DNA of 64,000 bases from Pseudomonas sp. PB101 (GCF_009764265.1 NZ_RWIR01000052.1:124001-188000), one strand, 5' to 3'; shown: positions 42,609 through 52,665, numbered from the stretch's first letter. Made by a program: numbers and translations. Notes: generated by a model not told the origin, from the letters alone.

Positions 42609-43091
42609 TCAGGCGTCGCCCTTGATCTCCTGATAGCGCTTTTCCGACTCCTGACGAATCTGCCGGCGCTGCTGAGCCTGGATGAAGCGGCGCTTGCTCT
42701 CGCTGTTGTCCGGTTGCAGCGGTGGCACCTGGGCGGGCTTGCGCTGGTCATCCACCGCCACCATGGTGAAGAAGCAACTGTTGGTGTGACGCACCGAGCG
42801 CTCGCGGATGTTCTCGGTCACCACTTTGATGCCCACCTCCATGGAGGTGTTGCCGGTGTAGTTCACCGAGGCGAGAAAGGTGACCAGTTCGCCGACATGG
42901 ATCGGCTCACGGAAAATGACCTGGTCCACCGACAGAGTAACCACATAGCGACCGGCATAACGGCTGGCGCAGGCGTAGGCCACTTCGTCCAGGTACTTGA
43001 GCAGGGTGCCACCGTGAACATTGCCAGAGAAGTTGGCCATGTCAGGGGTCATCAATACCGTCATCGACAGCTGGGCGTTTCCGGGTTCCAT
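42609..43091 (-). CDS. Acyl-CoA thioesterase (hotdog fold)
   Basis: 160-residue hotdog-fold thioesterase of the BACH/YciA type. Family sequences are MTPDMANFSGNVHGGTLLKYLDEVAYACASRYAG (helix and active-site Asp region) and DQVIFREPIHVGELVTFLASVNYTGNTSMEVGI. The C-terminal ~35 residues are highly charged and helical (SKRRFIQAQQRRQIRQESEKR). The ATG at 43091 is preferred over 43130 because GTGAGAA precedes it and the extra residues are not conserved-looking. Hydrolyses medium/long-chain acyl-CoA by family analogy. Confidence 0.9.
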   Translation of the reverse strand: MEPGNAQLSMTVLMTPDMANFSGNVHGGTLLKYLDEVAYACASRYAGRYVVTLSVDQVIFREPIHVGELVTFLASVNYTGNTSMEVGIKVVTENIRERSVRHTNSCFFTMVAVDDQRKPAQVPPLQPDNSESKRRFIQAQQRRQIRQESEKRYQEIKGDA

Positions 43092-43376
43092 AGCATTCTC
43101 ACGGGTCAAGGCCAGGTTAGAGGAATGCACCTCTGCGGGTGCCTCGGTGGTTTTTTCAAACCAACAGTTATCGGGACGCCGGGTACCGGGTCGCCGTCAC
43201 GCCGGATCGATCTGTTTCCATATATTGCACCGCCTTTCTGCCCGAAGTCGCGGTGTTACCCTGCAAAAGCCCGGACACAGGGACATTTCCTACGCGCAAG
43301 CAGACTTTTGTTCGGCTCGATCAGACGTATTCCTGCGTCTGTGAATCGGGCAACTTCAATCAGGGAGCCACTCGCC

Positions 43377-45140
43377 ATGCATGCCATCAGTTTCATTCAG
43401 GATCTGGCAGTGATCATGTTGATCGCAGGGGTGGTGACCGTGGTTTTCCATCGCCTGAAACAACCGGTGGTGCTGGGCTACATTGTCGCCGGTTTCATCA
43501 TTGGCCCGCACACCCCGCCGTTCGGCCTGATCCATGACGAGCAAACCATCAAGACCCTGGCTGAACTCGGGGTGATTTTCCTGATGTTCTGCCTGGGCCT
43601 TGAGTTCAGTCTGCGCAAGCTGTTCAAGGTGGGTGCCACGGCATTCATCGCGGCATTCCTGGAAATCGTGCTGATGATCTGGATCGGCTACGAGATCGGT
43701 CGCTGGTTTGACTGGAACACCATGGATTCACTGTTCCTCGGTGCGATCCTGGCGATTTCCTCAACCACCATCATCGTCAAGGCGCTCAATGACCTGAAGT
43801 TGAAGAACGAGCGGTTTGCGCAGTTGATATTCGGTGTGCTGATCGTTGAAGACATCCTGGGCATCGGCATCATCGCGCTGCTGTCCAGCATCGCCGTCAG
43901 CGGTACGGTCAGCTCCGGCGAAGTATTTTCCACGGTCGGCAAACTGTCGCTGTTCATGATCGTCGCATTGGTCGTCGGCATTCTGATGGTGCCGCGGCTA
44001 TTGGCTTACGTGGCCAGGTTCGAAAGCAACGAAATGTTGCTGATCACGGTGCTGGGCTTGTGCTTCGGCTTCTGCCTGCTGGTGGTCAAGCTTGAATACA
44101 GCATGGTCCTCGGCGCGTTCCTGATCGGCGCGATCATGGCCGAGTCCAGGCAGCTGCTGAAAATAGAGCGCTTGATTGAACCGGTTCGTGATCTTTTCAG
44201 TGCGATTTTCTTCGTGGCCATCGGGCTGATGCTCGATCCGGCGATCCTGCTTCAGTACGCGTGGCCAATCGCCGTAATCACCGTAGCCGTGGTGCTCGGC
44301 AAGATGTTGTCCTGCGGCCTTGGTGCCTTTATCGCCGGCAATGACGGACGCACCTCGCTGCGAGTCGGGATGGGGCTTTCACAGATTGGCGAATTTTCTT
44401 TCATCATCGCGGCGCTGGGCATGACGTTGCAGGTCACCAGTAATTTCCTCTACCCGGTTGCCGTGGCGGTATCGGTGATTACCACGTTACTGACGCCCTA
44501 TCTGATTCGGGCGGCGGATCCCCTGTCGATCAAGCTTGGCGAGATCATGCCCGAACGTCTGGGGCGAGTGCTGGGGATGTACGGCGAATGGTTGCGCAGC
44601 ATCCAGCCTCAGGGTGAGGGGGCGTTGCTGGCGTCGATGATCAGAAGGATTTTGCTACAGGTCGGCGTCAATCTGGCGCTGGTGATCGCGATCTTCTTCT
44701 CGGGTGCGTTCTTTGCCGAGCGCATATCGGCCTACTTGCAAGGCTGGATCAGTGACCCCAGCTGGCAGAAGGCATTGATCTGGGGCGGAGCCCTGTTGTT
44801 GTCGCTGCCTTTTTTGATTGCGGCGTACCGCAAGCTCAAAGCACTGTCGATGTTGCTGGCGGAAATGGGCGTGAAGCCAGAGATGGCCGGGCGGCACACG
44901 CAGCGAGTGCGTAGGGTGGTCGCCGAAGTGATCCCGATCCTGTCGCTGCTGGTGATCTTCCTGCTGTTGGCAGCCTTGTCGGCCAGTATTCTGCCGACCA
45001 ACAAGTTGCTGGTGCTGATCGCCGTGGTCGCGGCCGCCGTGGCGGCGCTGCTATGGCGCTGGTTCATTCGTGTGCATACGCGGATGCAGGTGGCGTTGCT
45101 GGAAACCCTCGATAATCACAAGGAGTCGTCCGGGCATTGA
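43377..45140 (+). CDS. Kef-type cation:proton antiporter (CPA2)
   Basis: 587-residue membrane protein with 12-13 transmembrane helices of the CPA2 fold (VLGYIVAGFIIGPHTPPFG, GVIFLMFCLGLEFSLRKL, GVLIVEDILGIGIIALLSS with the conserved acidic pair, GMGLSQIGEFSFIIAALG). A second membrane block (~residues 430-570) replaces the usual RCK/TrkA-N domain, so NAD or glutathione gating as in KefC is unlikely. The ATG at 43377 begins the first helix; the long in-frame upstream extension is antisense to the thioesterase gene. The exchanged ion (K+ or Na+) is unknown. Confidence 0.88.
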   Translation: MHAISFIQDLAVIMLIAGVVTVVFHRLKQPVVLGYIVAGFIIGPHTPPFGLIHDEQTIKTLAELGVIFLMFCLGLEFSLRKLFKVGATAFIAAFLEIVLMIWIGYEIGRWFDWNTMDSLFLGAILAISSTTIIVKALNDLKLKNERFAQLIFGVLIVEDILGIGIIALLSSIAVSGTVSSGEVFSTVGKLSLFMIVALVVGILMVPRLLAYVARFESNEMLLITVLGLCFGFCLLVVKLEYSMVLGAFLIGAIMAESRQLLKIERLIEPVRDLFSAIFFVAIGLMLDPAILLQYAWPIAVITVAVVLGKMLSCGLGAFIAGNDGRTSLRVGMGLSQIGEFSFIIAALGMTLQVTSNFLYPVAVAVSVITTLLTPYLIRAADPLSIKLGEIMPERLGRVLGMYGEWLRSIQPQGEGALLASMIRRILLQVGVNLALVIAIFFSGAFFAERISAYLQGWISDPSWQKALIWGGALLLSLPFLIAAYRKLKALSMLLAEMGVKPEMAGRHTQRVRRVVAEVIPILSLLVIFLLLAALSASILPTNKLLVLIAVVAAAVAALLWRWFIRVHTRMQVALLETLDNHKESSGH

Positions 45141-45162
45141 CCACCTTGCGGCACTGGCTGGA

Positions 45163-45570
45163 TCAGCTTTCCAGCCAGACGTCCCGCGCCCAGTGCCACA
45201 CCGACTCCCAGGTTTCTTCGGCGATCAGCTCTTCTTCGGCCTGCCAAAGCACCACGGTGCCGTCTTCTTCTACCAGATAGTAGTCGTCACCGTCCTGGCA
45301 GATCGGAATCATGCTGCGATCGACACCGGCGTCCCAGGCGTTGGCGGCAACGTCGGGCAGGTAGGTGTGGGATTGCGGGTCGGTCACGGTGACCGGCTCC
45401 AGGCTGCCGTAGACCACATCGCTGACGGTCAGCAGAAACTCCCTGAAGACGAACGGAATGTCGATGAACAGTTGTTCTTCGATTTCGACCAGCAGGTCTT
45501 CGTCAGGCAATTCCAAGGGGACCGGTACCGGCTCGTTGGCTTCACGCAGTTGTTCGATGATTTCTTCCAC
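45163..45570 (-). CDS. SMI1/KNR4-like protein
   Basis: 135-residue acidic cytosolic protein with SMI1/KNR4-type features: LLVEIEEQLFIDIPFVFREFLLTVSDVVYGSLEPV, a polyPro-type loop and YYLVEEDGTVVLW. The superfamily includes toxin-immunity proteins, but no toxin gene or secretion marker adjoins, and this single-gene form next to a cation antiporter looks like a core gene. Function unknown. Confidence 0.75.
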   Translation of the reverse strand: MEEIIEQLREANEPVPVPLELPDEDLLVEIEEQLFIDIPFVFREFLLTVSDVVYGSLEPVTVTDPQSHTYLPDVAANAWDAGVDRSMIPICQDGDDYYLVEEDGTVVLWQAEEELIAEETWESVWHWARDVWLES

Positions 45571-45653
45571 GTCCGGGATCCTCTTGCTTGTTTGGCGCGG
45601 TTTATATGGGGCGGTTTATACAGTAGCTTGCTATAGATGCAACCGCGAAATAG

Positions 45654-45679
45654 AAAACCCCGGCCGAGGCCGGGGTTTT
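45654..45679 (-). terminator. Terminator of the Tim44-domain gene
   Basis: AAAACCCCGGCC-GA-GGCCGGGGTTTT, a very stable 12-bp stem with T-run on either strand, 30 bp downstream of the Tim44-domain gene. Confidence 0.88.
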
Positions 45680-45708
45680 GTTTACAACAGATGAAGCTCT
45701 GCGCGGGA

Positions 45709-46587
45709 TCAGCCGTTCTGGCGGATACCTGCCACCAGCCAAGGCTGGTTTTCGCCCTGTGCGCGTTCCATGTTCCAGCTTTCGCTGAAGACTTCGCCCT
45801 GGTCGAAACGCGAGGTTTTCGACAAGCCGGTGAAGGTCAGGGTGGCGATGGTCTTGTCGGCGCGATCGTCCACACCGTCCAGCTGAACATTGAGGTTATC
45901 AATGTAGGTGGACTGGAAGCCGTCGCCCAGATCGGCACGCTCACGCTTGAGGAACTCCAGCATCTGCGGGGTCACGAACTCGGCGATCTTGTCCATTTCG
46001 TTGGCATCCCAGTGCTGTTGCAGGGACTGGAAGTGATTGCGCGCCGCTTCGACGAAGTTTTGTTCGTTGAACCAGGCGGGTGCGTTGATCACCGGGCGAG
46101 CGGCAACAGGCGCAGCCGAACCACCGAAGATCGAACCGCCGGCAGGCTTTTGTTCGAACGCTTCGCGCTGCATCGGCGCGTGGCCGGCCGGAGCGTACTG
46201 CTCCTGCTGCTTGCGACGACGGGCGGCGATAAAGCGGAAGACCAGGAACGCAATGACAGCCATGATCAGGATGTCGAAGATCTGCATGCCCTGGAAGCCG
46301 TCACCCATGAACATGGAGGCCAGCAGGCCACCGGCCGCGATACCGGCCAGAGGGCCGAGCCAGCGCGAAGCGCCACCGGCCTTGGCAGCGGCGCCAGCGG
46401 CACCGGCAGCACCAGCGGTCGCCGCAGCGCCGCCCATGCCTGGAGAAGAAGGAGCCATCTGGCTGGTCTGGTGCGTCGGCGCAGCGCCTGCGCTTTTGCC
46501 ACCACCGAAGCGCTTGGCGGCATTGACGTCGAGACTCATCGTCAGGCCGATGCACAACGCCATGGCGATGCTAAGAAAACGTTTCAT
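45709..46587 (-). CDS. Tim44-like domain membrane protein
   Basis: 292-residue protein with signal peptide MKRFLSIAMALCIGLTMSLDVNA, an Ala/Gly-rich low-complexity stretch (residues ~40-75), a transmembrane segment (IFDILIMAVIAFLVFRFIAARRR) and a C-terminal Tim44/MRPL45-like domain (FVEAARNHFQSLQQHWDANEMDKIAEFVTPQML). The start at 46587 gives the signal peptide; an ATG at 46602 is possible. Bacterial Tim44-domain proteins are membrane-associated with unknown role. Confidence 0.85.
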   Translation of the reverse strand: MKRFLSIAMALCIGLTMSLDVNAAKRFGGGKSAGAAPTHQTSQMAPSSPGMGGAAATAGAAGAAGAAAKAGGASRWLGPLAGIAAGGLLASMFMGDGFQGMQIFDILIMAVIAFLVFRFIAARRRKQQEQYAPAGHAPMQREAFEQKPAGGSIFGGSAAPVAARPVINAPAWFNEQNFVEAARNHFQSLQQHWDANEMDKIAEFVTPQMLEFLKRERADLGDGFQSTYIDNLNVQLDGVDDRADKTIATLTFTGLSKTSRFDQGEVFSESWNMERAQGENQPWLVAGIRQNG

Positions 46588-46766
46588 AAAGGGAATTCCC
46601 ATTTGTGGAAGGCACGCGCGCCATGTTGCACAGCTGAAGTGTTACTGGCTAGCGGCAGAGTGTTTCGGGCTTTTGCCTGACGGGTTTCATTCAGCTTTCG
46701 TCAGCGCAATAGGGCCTTTTGACTTTGATCTGTCAGATGAGTGGATAGGGTTTGTAGGACGGTTGC

Positions 46767-47207
46767 CTAGCGACGTAATGCCAGCATGACGACTCCGGCC
46801 GTGATCAGACCGATTCCGCCCCATTGGCGCAGGTCGAGTTTTTCACCCAGCAGGACAACGCCAAGAACGGCCACCAGCACCACGCTGAGTTTGTCCACCG
46901 GGGCAACCAGTGACGCCGGCCCGACCTTGAGTGCGCGGAAATAGCAGATCCACGACGCACCGGTAGCCAGGCCCGACAGCAACAGGAACAGGTAGCTCTT
47001 CGCAGAGATCGATCCCAATGACTGATATTGGCCCGTGGCGTACAAAATCAAGGCCAGGCTGACCAGTACCACTATCGTGCGCAGCAGGGTGGCGAAGTCG
47101 GAATTGACGTTTTCGATGCCGATTTTCGCGAAAATGGCGGTCATGGCCGCGAACGCCGCCGATAACAGGGCCCAGAATGTCCAGGAGGAAAAAAAGCCTG
47201 AGCCCAT
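46767..47207 (-). CDS. EamA-family transporter (single-domain)
   Basis: 146-residue membrane protein with five hydrophobic helices and the EamA/DMT pattern WICYFRALKVGPASLVAPVDKLSVVLVAVLGVVLLGEKL. It is half the size of the usual two-repeat EamA proteins and so should function as a dimer. Substrate unknown. Confidence 0.85.
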   Translation of the reverse strand: MGSGFFSSWTFWALLSAAFAAMTAIFAKIGIENVNSDFATLLRTIVVLVSLALILYATGQYQSLGSISAKSYLFLLLSGLATGASWICYFRALKVGPASLVAPVDKLSVVLVAVLGVVLLGEKLDLRQWGGIGLITAGVVMLALRR

Positions 47208-47232
47208 CTCATTGCACCTTCGGTCAGTTCAA

Positions 47233-47350
47233 CATGTGGGAGCGGGCTTGGTCCGGGCGGCGATCCGACGATGAGCCCGGGAACGCTGCGGGGCGCCAGG
47301 CTTCCCGCGTTATCGTTGACGACCATCGCGAGCAGGCTCGCTCCTACAGA
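47233..47350. repeat. REP region, imperfect doublet
   Basis: A diverged REP (TGTGGGAGCGGGCTTGGTCC, from 47235) and an opposed REP (ATCGCGAGCAGGCTCGCTCC, from 47324) flank GC-rich DNA between uvrD and the EamA gene. The first arm has lost its palindromic half. Confidence 0.75.
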
Positions 47351-47354
47351 AAAG

Positions 47355-49538
47355 CTAGACTGCTTCCAGCTTCGCATACCCCAGCATCAACCACTTGCTG
47401 CCTTCGCTGAAGTTCACCTGCACCCGGGCCTGAGCCCCGGCACCTTCGAAGTTGAGGATCACGCCGTCACCGAAGATCGAGTGGCGCACAGTCTGGCCCA
47501 AGCTGAAGCCGGTTTCCGGAATCTCGCTGCCGCTGAACAGGTTGCTGCCGCTCATCGACTGGTTGCCGCCAAACGGACGGCTGACGCTGTTGGACAAGCG
47601 CACTTCCTGAATCAGCCCTTTCGGCACTTCGCGTACGAAGCGTGACACCTTGTTGTAGGTCTCGCTGCCATACAGGCGTCGGGTTTCGGCGTAGGTCATC
47701 ACCAGGTTCTGCATGGCCCGGGTAATGCCGACGTAGGCCAGGCGACGCTCTTCCTCGAGGCGGCCGGGTTCTTCCAGGCTCATCTTGTGCGGGAACAGGC
47801 CTTCTTCCATGCCCACCAGGAACACGTAAGGGAATTCCAGGCCCTTGGCGCTGTGCAGGGTCATCAGTTGAATGCTGTCTTCGTGCTCGTCGGCCTGGGT
47901 ATCGCCCGCCTCCAGCGACGCGTGACCGAGGAACGCTGCCAGTGGCGTCAGGTCTTCGTCTTCTTCGGTGTTTTCGAAGTTGCGCGCGGCGCTCACCAGT
48001 TCCTCAAGGTTTTCTACCCGGGCCTGGCCTTTCTCGCCTTTTTCCGCTTCGTGATAGGCAATCAGCCCCGACTGCTCGATGACAGTCTGGGTCATCAGGT
48101 GCAGCGGCATGTCCATGCACTTGGCGGCGAGGTTCTCGATCAGCTCGATAAACGCGCCGAGGGCACCGGCCGCACGACCGGTGAGGCCTTTGTTGGCCAC
48201 CAGCTGGCGCATCGCTTCCCACATCGACACATCGCTGTGGCGTGCATGGTCGCGGATCGCTTCGACGGTTTTCTCGCCAATGCCACGGGCCGGCACGTTG
48301 ATCACCCGTTCCAGCGCAGCATCGTTGCCCCGACCTTCGAGCAGGCGCAGGTACGCCATGGCGTTCTTGATTTCGGCGCGTTCGAAGAAGCGCTGACCGC
48401 CATAGATGCGGTACGGAATGCGCTCGCGCAGCAAGGCTTCTTCGAGAACGCGCGATTGGGCGTTGGAGCGGTACAGAATCGCGATATCGCTGCGAGACAG
48501 ACCGGTTTTCAGCGCGCTTTCGATGGTTTCGACAACGTAGCGTGCTTCGTCGTGTTCGTTGAAGGCGGCGTACAGGTTGATTGCTTCGCCTTCGCCGCCG
48601 TCGGTCCACAGCTCTTTGCCCAGGCGCCCGGTGTTGTTGGCGATCAAGGCGTTGGCAGCCTTCAGGATGCCGGCGGTGGAGCGATAGTTTTGCTCCAGGC
48701 GAATGGTTTCGGCGTCCGGGAAGTCTTCGGAATACTGGTAGATGTTCTCGATTTTCGCGCCACGCCAGCCGTAGATCGACTGGTCGTCGTCGCCCACCAC
48801 CATCAGGCTGTCGCCACCCTTGGCCAGCAGGCGCAACCAGGCGTACTGCACGGCGTTGGTGTCCTGGAACTCGTCCACCAGGATGTGCCGGAAGCGCTTC
48901 TGGTAATGCGCCAGCAGACCGGGGTGATCGCGCCAGAGGTCGAGGGCGCGCAGCAGCAGTTCGGAGAAGTCGATGACACCTGCGCGCAGGCACGCGGCCT
49001 CGTAGGCTTCATAGATGCCGCGCATGGTCGCCAGGAACAGGTCGCCGCTGGCCTGGATGTGTTGCGGACGCAGGCCTTCGTCTTTCTGGCCGTTGATGAA
49101 CCATTGGGCCTGACGGGCCGGCCAGCGTTGTTCGTCGAGGCCGAGCTCGCGGATCACCCGCTTGACCAGCCGTTGCTGGTCGTCGCTGTCGAGAATCTGG
49201 AAGGTCTGGCTCAAGCCCGCTTCCTGCCAGTGTGCCCGCAACAAGCGGTGCGCCAGGCCGTGGAAGGTACCGACCCACATACCGGCCGGATTGATGCCCA
49301 TCAGCTGCTCGATGCGCTGGCGCATCTCGGCAGCCGCCTTGTTGGTGAAGGTCACCGACAGGATGGAGTGGGGCGAGGCGTTTTCGACCTGGATCAACCA
49401 GGCGATACGGTGCACCAGCACTCGGGTTTTACCGGAGCCAGCACCGGCCAGGACCAACTGACGACCCACGGGGGCTGCTACAGCCTGGCGTTGGGCATCG
49501 TTGAGGGAGTTCAGCAGAAGGGAGAGATCATCGCGCAT
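47355..49538 (-). CDS. uvrD: DNA helicase II UvrD
   Basis: 727-residue SF1A 3'-5' helicase for nucleotide excision and mismatch repair. It has the Q motif LNDAQRQAV, Walker A LAGAGSGKT, motif Ia FTNKAAAEM, motif II/III VDEFQDTN and GDDDQSIYGWRGA, motif IV YRSNAQSR, motif V LMTLHSAKGLEF and motif VI YVGITRAMQ. The C-terminal Tudor-like domain (FGDGVILNFEGAGAQARVQVNF) is complete. Single gene on the minus strand. Confidence 0.97.
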   Translation of the reverse strand: MRDDLSLLLNSLNDAQRQAVAAPVGRQLVLAGAGSGKTRVLVHRIAWLIQVENASPHSILSVTFTNKAAAEMRQRIEQLMGINPAGMWVGTFHGLAHRLLRAHWQEAGLSQTFQILDSDDQQRLVKRVIRELGLDEQRWPARQAQWFINGQKDEGLRPQHIQASGDLFLATMRGIYEAYEAACLRAGVIDFSELLLRALDLWRDHPGLLAHYQKRFRHILVDEFQDTNAVQYAWLRLLAKGGDSLMVVGDDDQSIYGWRGAKIENIYQYSEDFPDAETIRLEQNYRSTAGILKAANALIANNTGRLGKELWTDGGEGEAINLYAAFNEHDEARYVVETIESALKTGLSRSDIAILYRSNAQSRVLEEALLRERIPYRIYGGQRFFERAEIKNAMAYLRLLEGRGNDAALERVINVPARGIGEKTVEAIRDHARHSDVSMWEAMRQLVANKGLTGRAAGALGAFIELIENLAAKCMDMPLHLMTQTVIEQSGLIAYHEAEKGEKGQARVENLEELVSAARNFENTEEDEDLTPLAAFLGHASLEAGDTQADEHEDSIQLMTLHSAKGLEFPYVFLVGMEEGLFPHKMSLEEPGRLEEERRLAYVGITRAMQNLVMTYAETRRLYGSETYNKVSRFVREVPKGLIQEVRLSNSVSRPFGGNQSMSGSNLFSGSEIPETGFSLGQTVRHSIFGDGVILNFEGAGAQARVQVNFSEGSKWLMLGYAKLEAV

Positions 49539-49794
49539 CGGGGCATTCTAGGGGGCTGCGACACACCGGGCAAACTCCGCTTCGCTTTAACCGATGAAAG
49601 TTATGTGAGGGACGACCGGTCGGTCATCGGCTGCGGGCGTTGGCAGGGCTTGCCTTTAGCGTTTCCAGGGTCATCGGCGACTGAAAAATTTGGCGATTTA
49701 TTGATCAGCAGCAGTTTGGTCCGGGCAATTGCTTGTGTATGCTCCGAGCAGTTTCGGGCACATGCTCATCATTATAAGAACAAGAACATCGCCT

Positions 49795-52665
49795 ATGACC
49801 CTCAGCTTCGACCTGTCGGGCCCCACTGTGGAGCCCCGGGTGATCCGTAAACAGTACGCCATGGAAATGGCGGTCGAACGCACGCGCCTGTTGTACCAGG
49901 GCTCGCTGCTGCCCACGTTGTTCATGCTGATCAATGGCCTGGTCTGTGCCGGTTTGCTCTGGAGCCCGCAGCGCTATTTCCTGGTCAGTGTCTGGCTGGT
50001 GTGGTTGTTGTCTTTGGTGGCATTGCGGGTGATTCAGGTCGCAGCCTTCGATTCGGCCATTCCCAATCGTCAGGCCCAGCCCATTTGGCGACGGATGTTC
50101 TTGCTGGGCTCCGGCCTCACCGGCCTGACCCTGGCCGGTGCCGGCATCGCCCTGGTGCCCGCCGACAACTTCATTCAGCAAGCCTGGGTCTTCGGCCTCA
50201 TCGGTGCCGCAGCGCTCTCGGCCAGCGTGGCTTATGCGGTGAGTTTGCCGGCCTTTCTGTCTTTTACCTTGCCTTGCCTGTTGCCGGCCATCGCCTACAT
50301 GTTTTTGGGGGCTGATGAACAGCAACATGGCTGGGGCTGGTTCGGGCTGATCCTGCTCGGCGCATTGAGCGTGGTTGCGTGGCAGGTCAATCGGTTGATC
50401 GATAGGGGCTTGATGCGGCGCTTTCAGAACCAGGCACTGATCGAGCATCTGCAGCAGGCACAAAACTGCAGTGACCAGCTCAATCAGAAACTGGCCAAGG
50501 AGATCGAACAGCGCCGCCGCGCCGACAATGAATTGCGAGAGATACAGGTCGACCTGGAAAACCGTGTCGCTCAGCGCAGCCTGGAACTGGACGCCGCCAA
50601 CCAGGCGCTGAGCAAGAGCGAAGCACGCCTGGCGCTGGCATTGAAGGCCAGCGAGTTGGGGTTGTGGGACTGGAATCTGCAAACCGACGAAGTCCATCAC
50701 ACGCAGATTCAGGAACTGTTCGGCCTGGAGCCGGAACAGGTCACGGCACTACTGCGCCACCTCAAGCCGCGCCTTCATCCCGATGATCTTCCTGCGCTGA
50801 AAAGGGCGCTGGTCGAGCATTTGAAGGGCCGCACCGAGGATTATCAGATCGAATACCGCGTGCGGCACGGCGACGGCCACTGGGTATGGATCGAGGACCG
50901 TGGGCGGGCGGTCGAGCGTGCCGAAAATGGCCGGGTGATTCGCATGGTTGGCACTCGCCGCGACATCAGCGTCAGCAAGGGCCTGGAAGAGCAGCGGCAA
51001 CTGGCGGCGACTGTGTTCGAGGCGGCCAGCGAAGGGATCGTGATTTTCGATCCGAACTATGCCCTGATCGCAGTGAATCAAGCCTTCAGCCGGGTGACCG
51101 GCTATGACATCGAGGACATGATCGGGCGCAATGTCGTCGAGTTGCCTTGCAGTCGCGATGCGCGTCGGCATTACGCCGCAATACATCAGGCGCTGGAGCA
51201 GGAAGGCAGCTGGCAGGGCGAACTGGTGGAAACCCGCAAGAACGGCGAGATGTATCCGCAATGGCTGCAACTGAATGCCGTGCGCGATCCCCGGGGAAAT
51301 GTCAGTCATATTGTGGGCTTCTTCGCTGATCTCTCGGCCCGTCGGGAATCAGAAGAGCGCATGCGTTATCTGACCCATTACGACGAACTGACCGGGCTGG
51401 CCAACCGCGCGATGTTCCGCGAACGACTCAGTGAAGCTCATCAGCGAGTGCGGCAGGGCGGTTATCGCAGCCTGGCCTTGCTGCACATCAATCTCGATCG
51501 GTTCAAGCAACTCAACGACAGCCTGGGGCATGAAGTCGCCGACCAGTTGTTGCAGAAAATGGCGCGGCGACTGGTCAATGCATTGCCGGAGGCCGACACC
51601 ATCGCGCGCCTTTCCGGTGACGAGTTTGCCGTGCTGTTCAACTCTTACGGCAACCTGTCGAGCCTGGCCCGGGTAGCGACTCGCCTGGCGAGCAAGCTGC
51701 GCTTGCCGGTGACCATCGATGGGCATGAACTGGTGGTCAGCGCGTCGATGGGCATCAGCTTGTTACCGGACAGCGCCCGGGAAATTTCGGCATTGGTCAA
51801 CCAGTCGAACATGGCCATGCAGCACGCCAAACACCTGGGGGGTAATAATTTCCAGTTCTACACCGACAGTCTGCAAGCCAGCACGCTGGAGCGGTTGCAG
51901 CTGGAAAACCATTTGCGCAAGGCCGTCGAAGAGCAGCAGCTGAAGGTGTTTTACCAGCCCAAGCTGTGCCTTGCCACGGGCAAGCTCAATGCCGCCGAGG
52001 CGTTGGTGCGCTGGGATCATCCGACCATGGGGCGCGTGCCGCCGGGGGATTTCATCGGCCTGGCTGAAGAAACCGGATTGATCGGCCCGATCGGTGAGTT
52101 CGTGCTGCGCCAGGCCTGCTGGCAAGCCTGTGAGTGGCAGCGGCAGGGGCTCGAAGCGATTCGGGTGTCGGTCAATCTGTCGGTGCATCAATTGCGCCAG
52201 GGCAAGCTGGTCAGCCTGGTGCGGCAGGTGCTGGAAGAGACCGGGCTGGCGCCGCAACTGTTGGAGTTGGAGCTCACCGAAAGCCAGTTGCTGGACAGCG
52301 TCGAACACATCATCGCGACGTTCCAGCAGTTGCGCGATCTGGGGGTGAAGCTGGCCATTGACGATTTTGGCACCGGTTACTCGTCACTGAGCTACCTCAA
52401 GCGTATTCCGGTGGACTACGTGAAAATCGATCAGGCGTTTATCCGCGGATTGGGAGAGGGCACCGAGGATGCGGCGATCACCCGGGCCATCATTGCCATG
52501 GCTCACGGCTTGTCGTTGAAGGTCGTGGCGGAGGGGGTGGAGCGGGAAGAACAGCTGGAGTTCCTGAAAGCCGAGCGCTGCGATGAAGTGCAGGGTTATT
52601 TGATCAGCCGCCCGGTCGAGGCCGAGACGCTGGCCGGTTTGCTGCACGCGCAAGCTGCAAGCTGA
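49795..52665 (+). CDS. Membrane PAS-GGDEF-EAL cyclic-di-GMP protein
   Basis: 956-residue signalling protein: five or six N-terminal helices (to ~residue 185), a coiled coil (~215-270), two PAS domains (~280-400, ~410-525), a GGDEF domain with the variant SGDEF at ~607, and an EAL domain. EAL catalytic features are intact: EALVRWDHP (~734), NLSVHQL, ELTESQLLD, DDFGTGYSSLSYL, VKIDQAF and the EGVE Glu. It is therefore probably a phosphodiesterase, with the degenerate GGDEF perhaps a GTP sensor (inference). The start at 49795 is uncertain because no good ribosome site precedes it. Gene order matches PA5442 next to uvrD (from memory). Confidence 0.9.
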   Translation: MTLSFDLSGPTVEPRVIRKQYAMEMAVERTRLLYQGSLLPTLFMLINGLVCAGLLWSPQRYFLVSVWLVWLLSLVALRVIQVAAFDSAIPNRQAQPIWRRMFLLGSGLTGLTLAGAGIALVPADNFIQQAWVFGLIGAAALSASVAYAVSLPAFLSFTLPCLLPAIAYMFLGADEQQHGWGWFGLILLGALSVVAWQVNRLIDRGLMRRFQNQALIEHLQQAQNCSDQLNQKLAKEIEQRRRADNELREIQVDLENRVAQRSLELDAANQALSKSEARLALALKASELGLWDWNLQTDEVHHTQIQELFGLEPEQVTALLRHLKPRLHPDDLPALKRALVEHLKGRTEDYQIEYRVRHGDGHWVWIEDRGRAVERAENGRVIRMVGTRRDISVSKGLEEQRQLAATVFEAASEGIVIFDPNYALIAVNQAFSRVTGYDIEDMIGRNVVELPCSRDARRHYAAIHQALEQEGSWQGELVETRKNGEMYPQWLQLNAVRDPRGNVSHIVGFFADLSARRESEERMRYLTHYDELTGLANRAMFRERLSEAHQRVRQGGYRSLALLHINLDRFKQLNDSLGHEVADQLLQKMARRLVNALPEADTIARLSGDEFAVLFNSYGNLSSLARVATRLASKLRLPVTIDGHELVVSASMGISLLPDSAREISALVNQSNMAMQHAKHLGGNNFQFYTDSLQASTLERLQLENHLRKAVEEQQLKVFYQPKLCLATGKLNAAEALVRWDHPTMGRVPPGDFIGLAEETGLIGPIGEFVLRQACWQACEWQRQGLEAIRVSVNLSVHQLRQGKLVSLVRQVLEETGLAPQLLELELTESQLLDSVEHIIATFQQLRDLGVKLAIDDFGTGYSSLSYLKRIPVDYVKIDQAFIRGLGEGTEDAAITRAIIAMAHGLSLKVVAEGVEREEQLEFLKAERCDEVQGYLISRPVEAETLAGLLHAQAAS

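Noticed and set aside
42714..43376. Long N-terminal extension of the Kef-type antiporter frame
   Set aside because: Antisense to the thioesterase gene; the first transmembrane helix begins right after the ATG at 43377.
45163..45570. SMI1/KNR4 gene as an immunity gene of a toxin system
   Set aside because: No toxin, VgrG, Rhs or secretion gene nearby; it looks like a solitary core gene.
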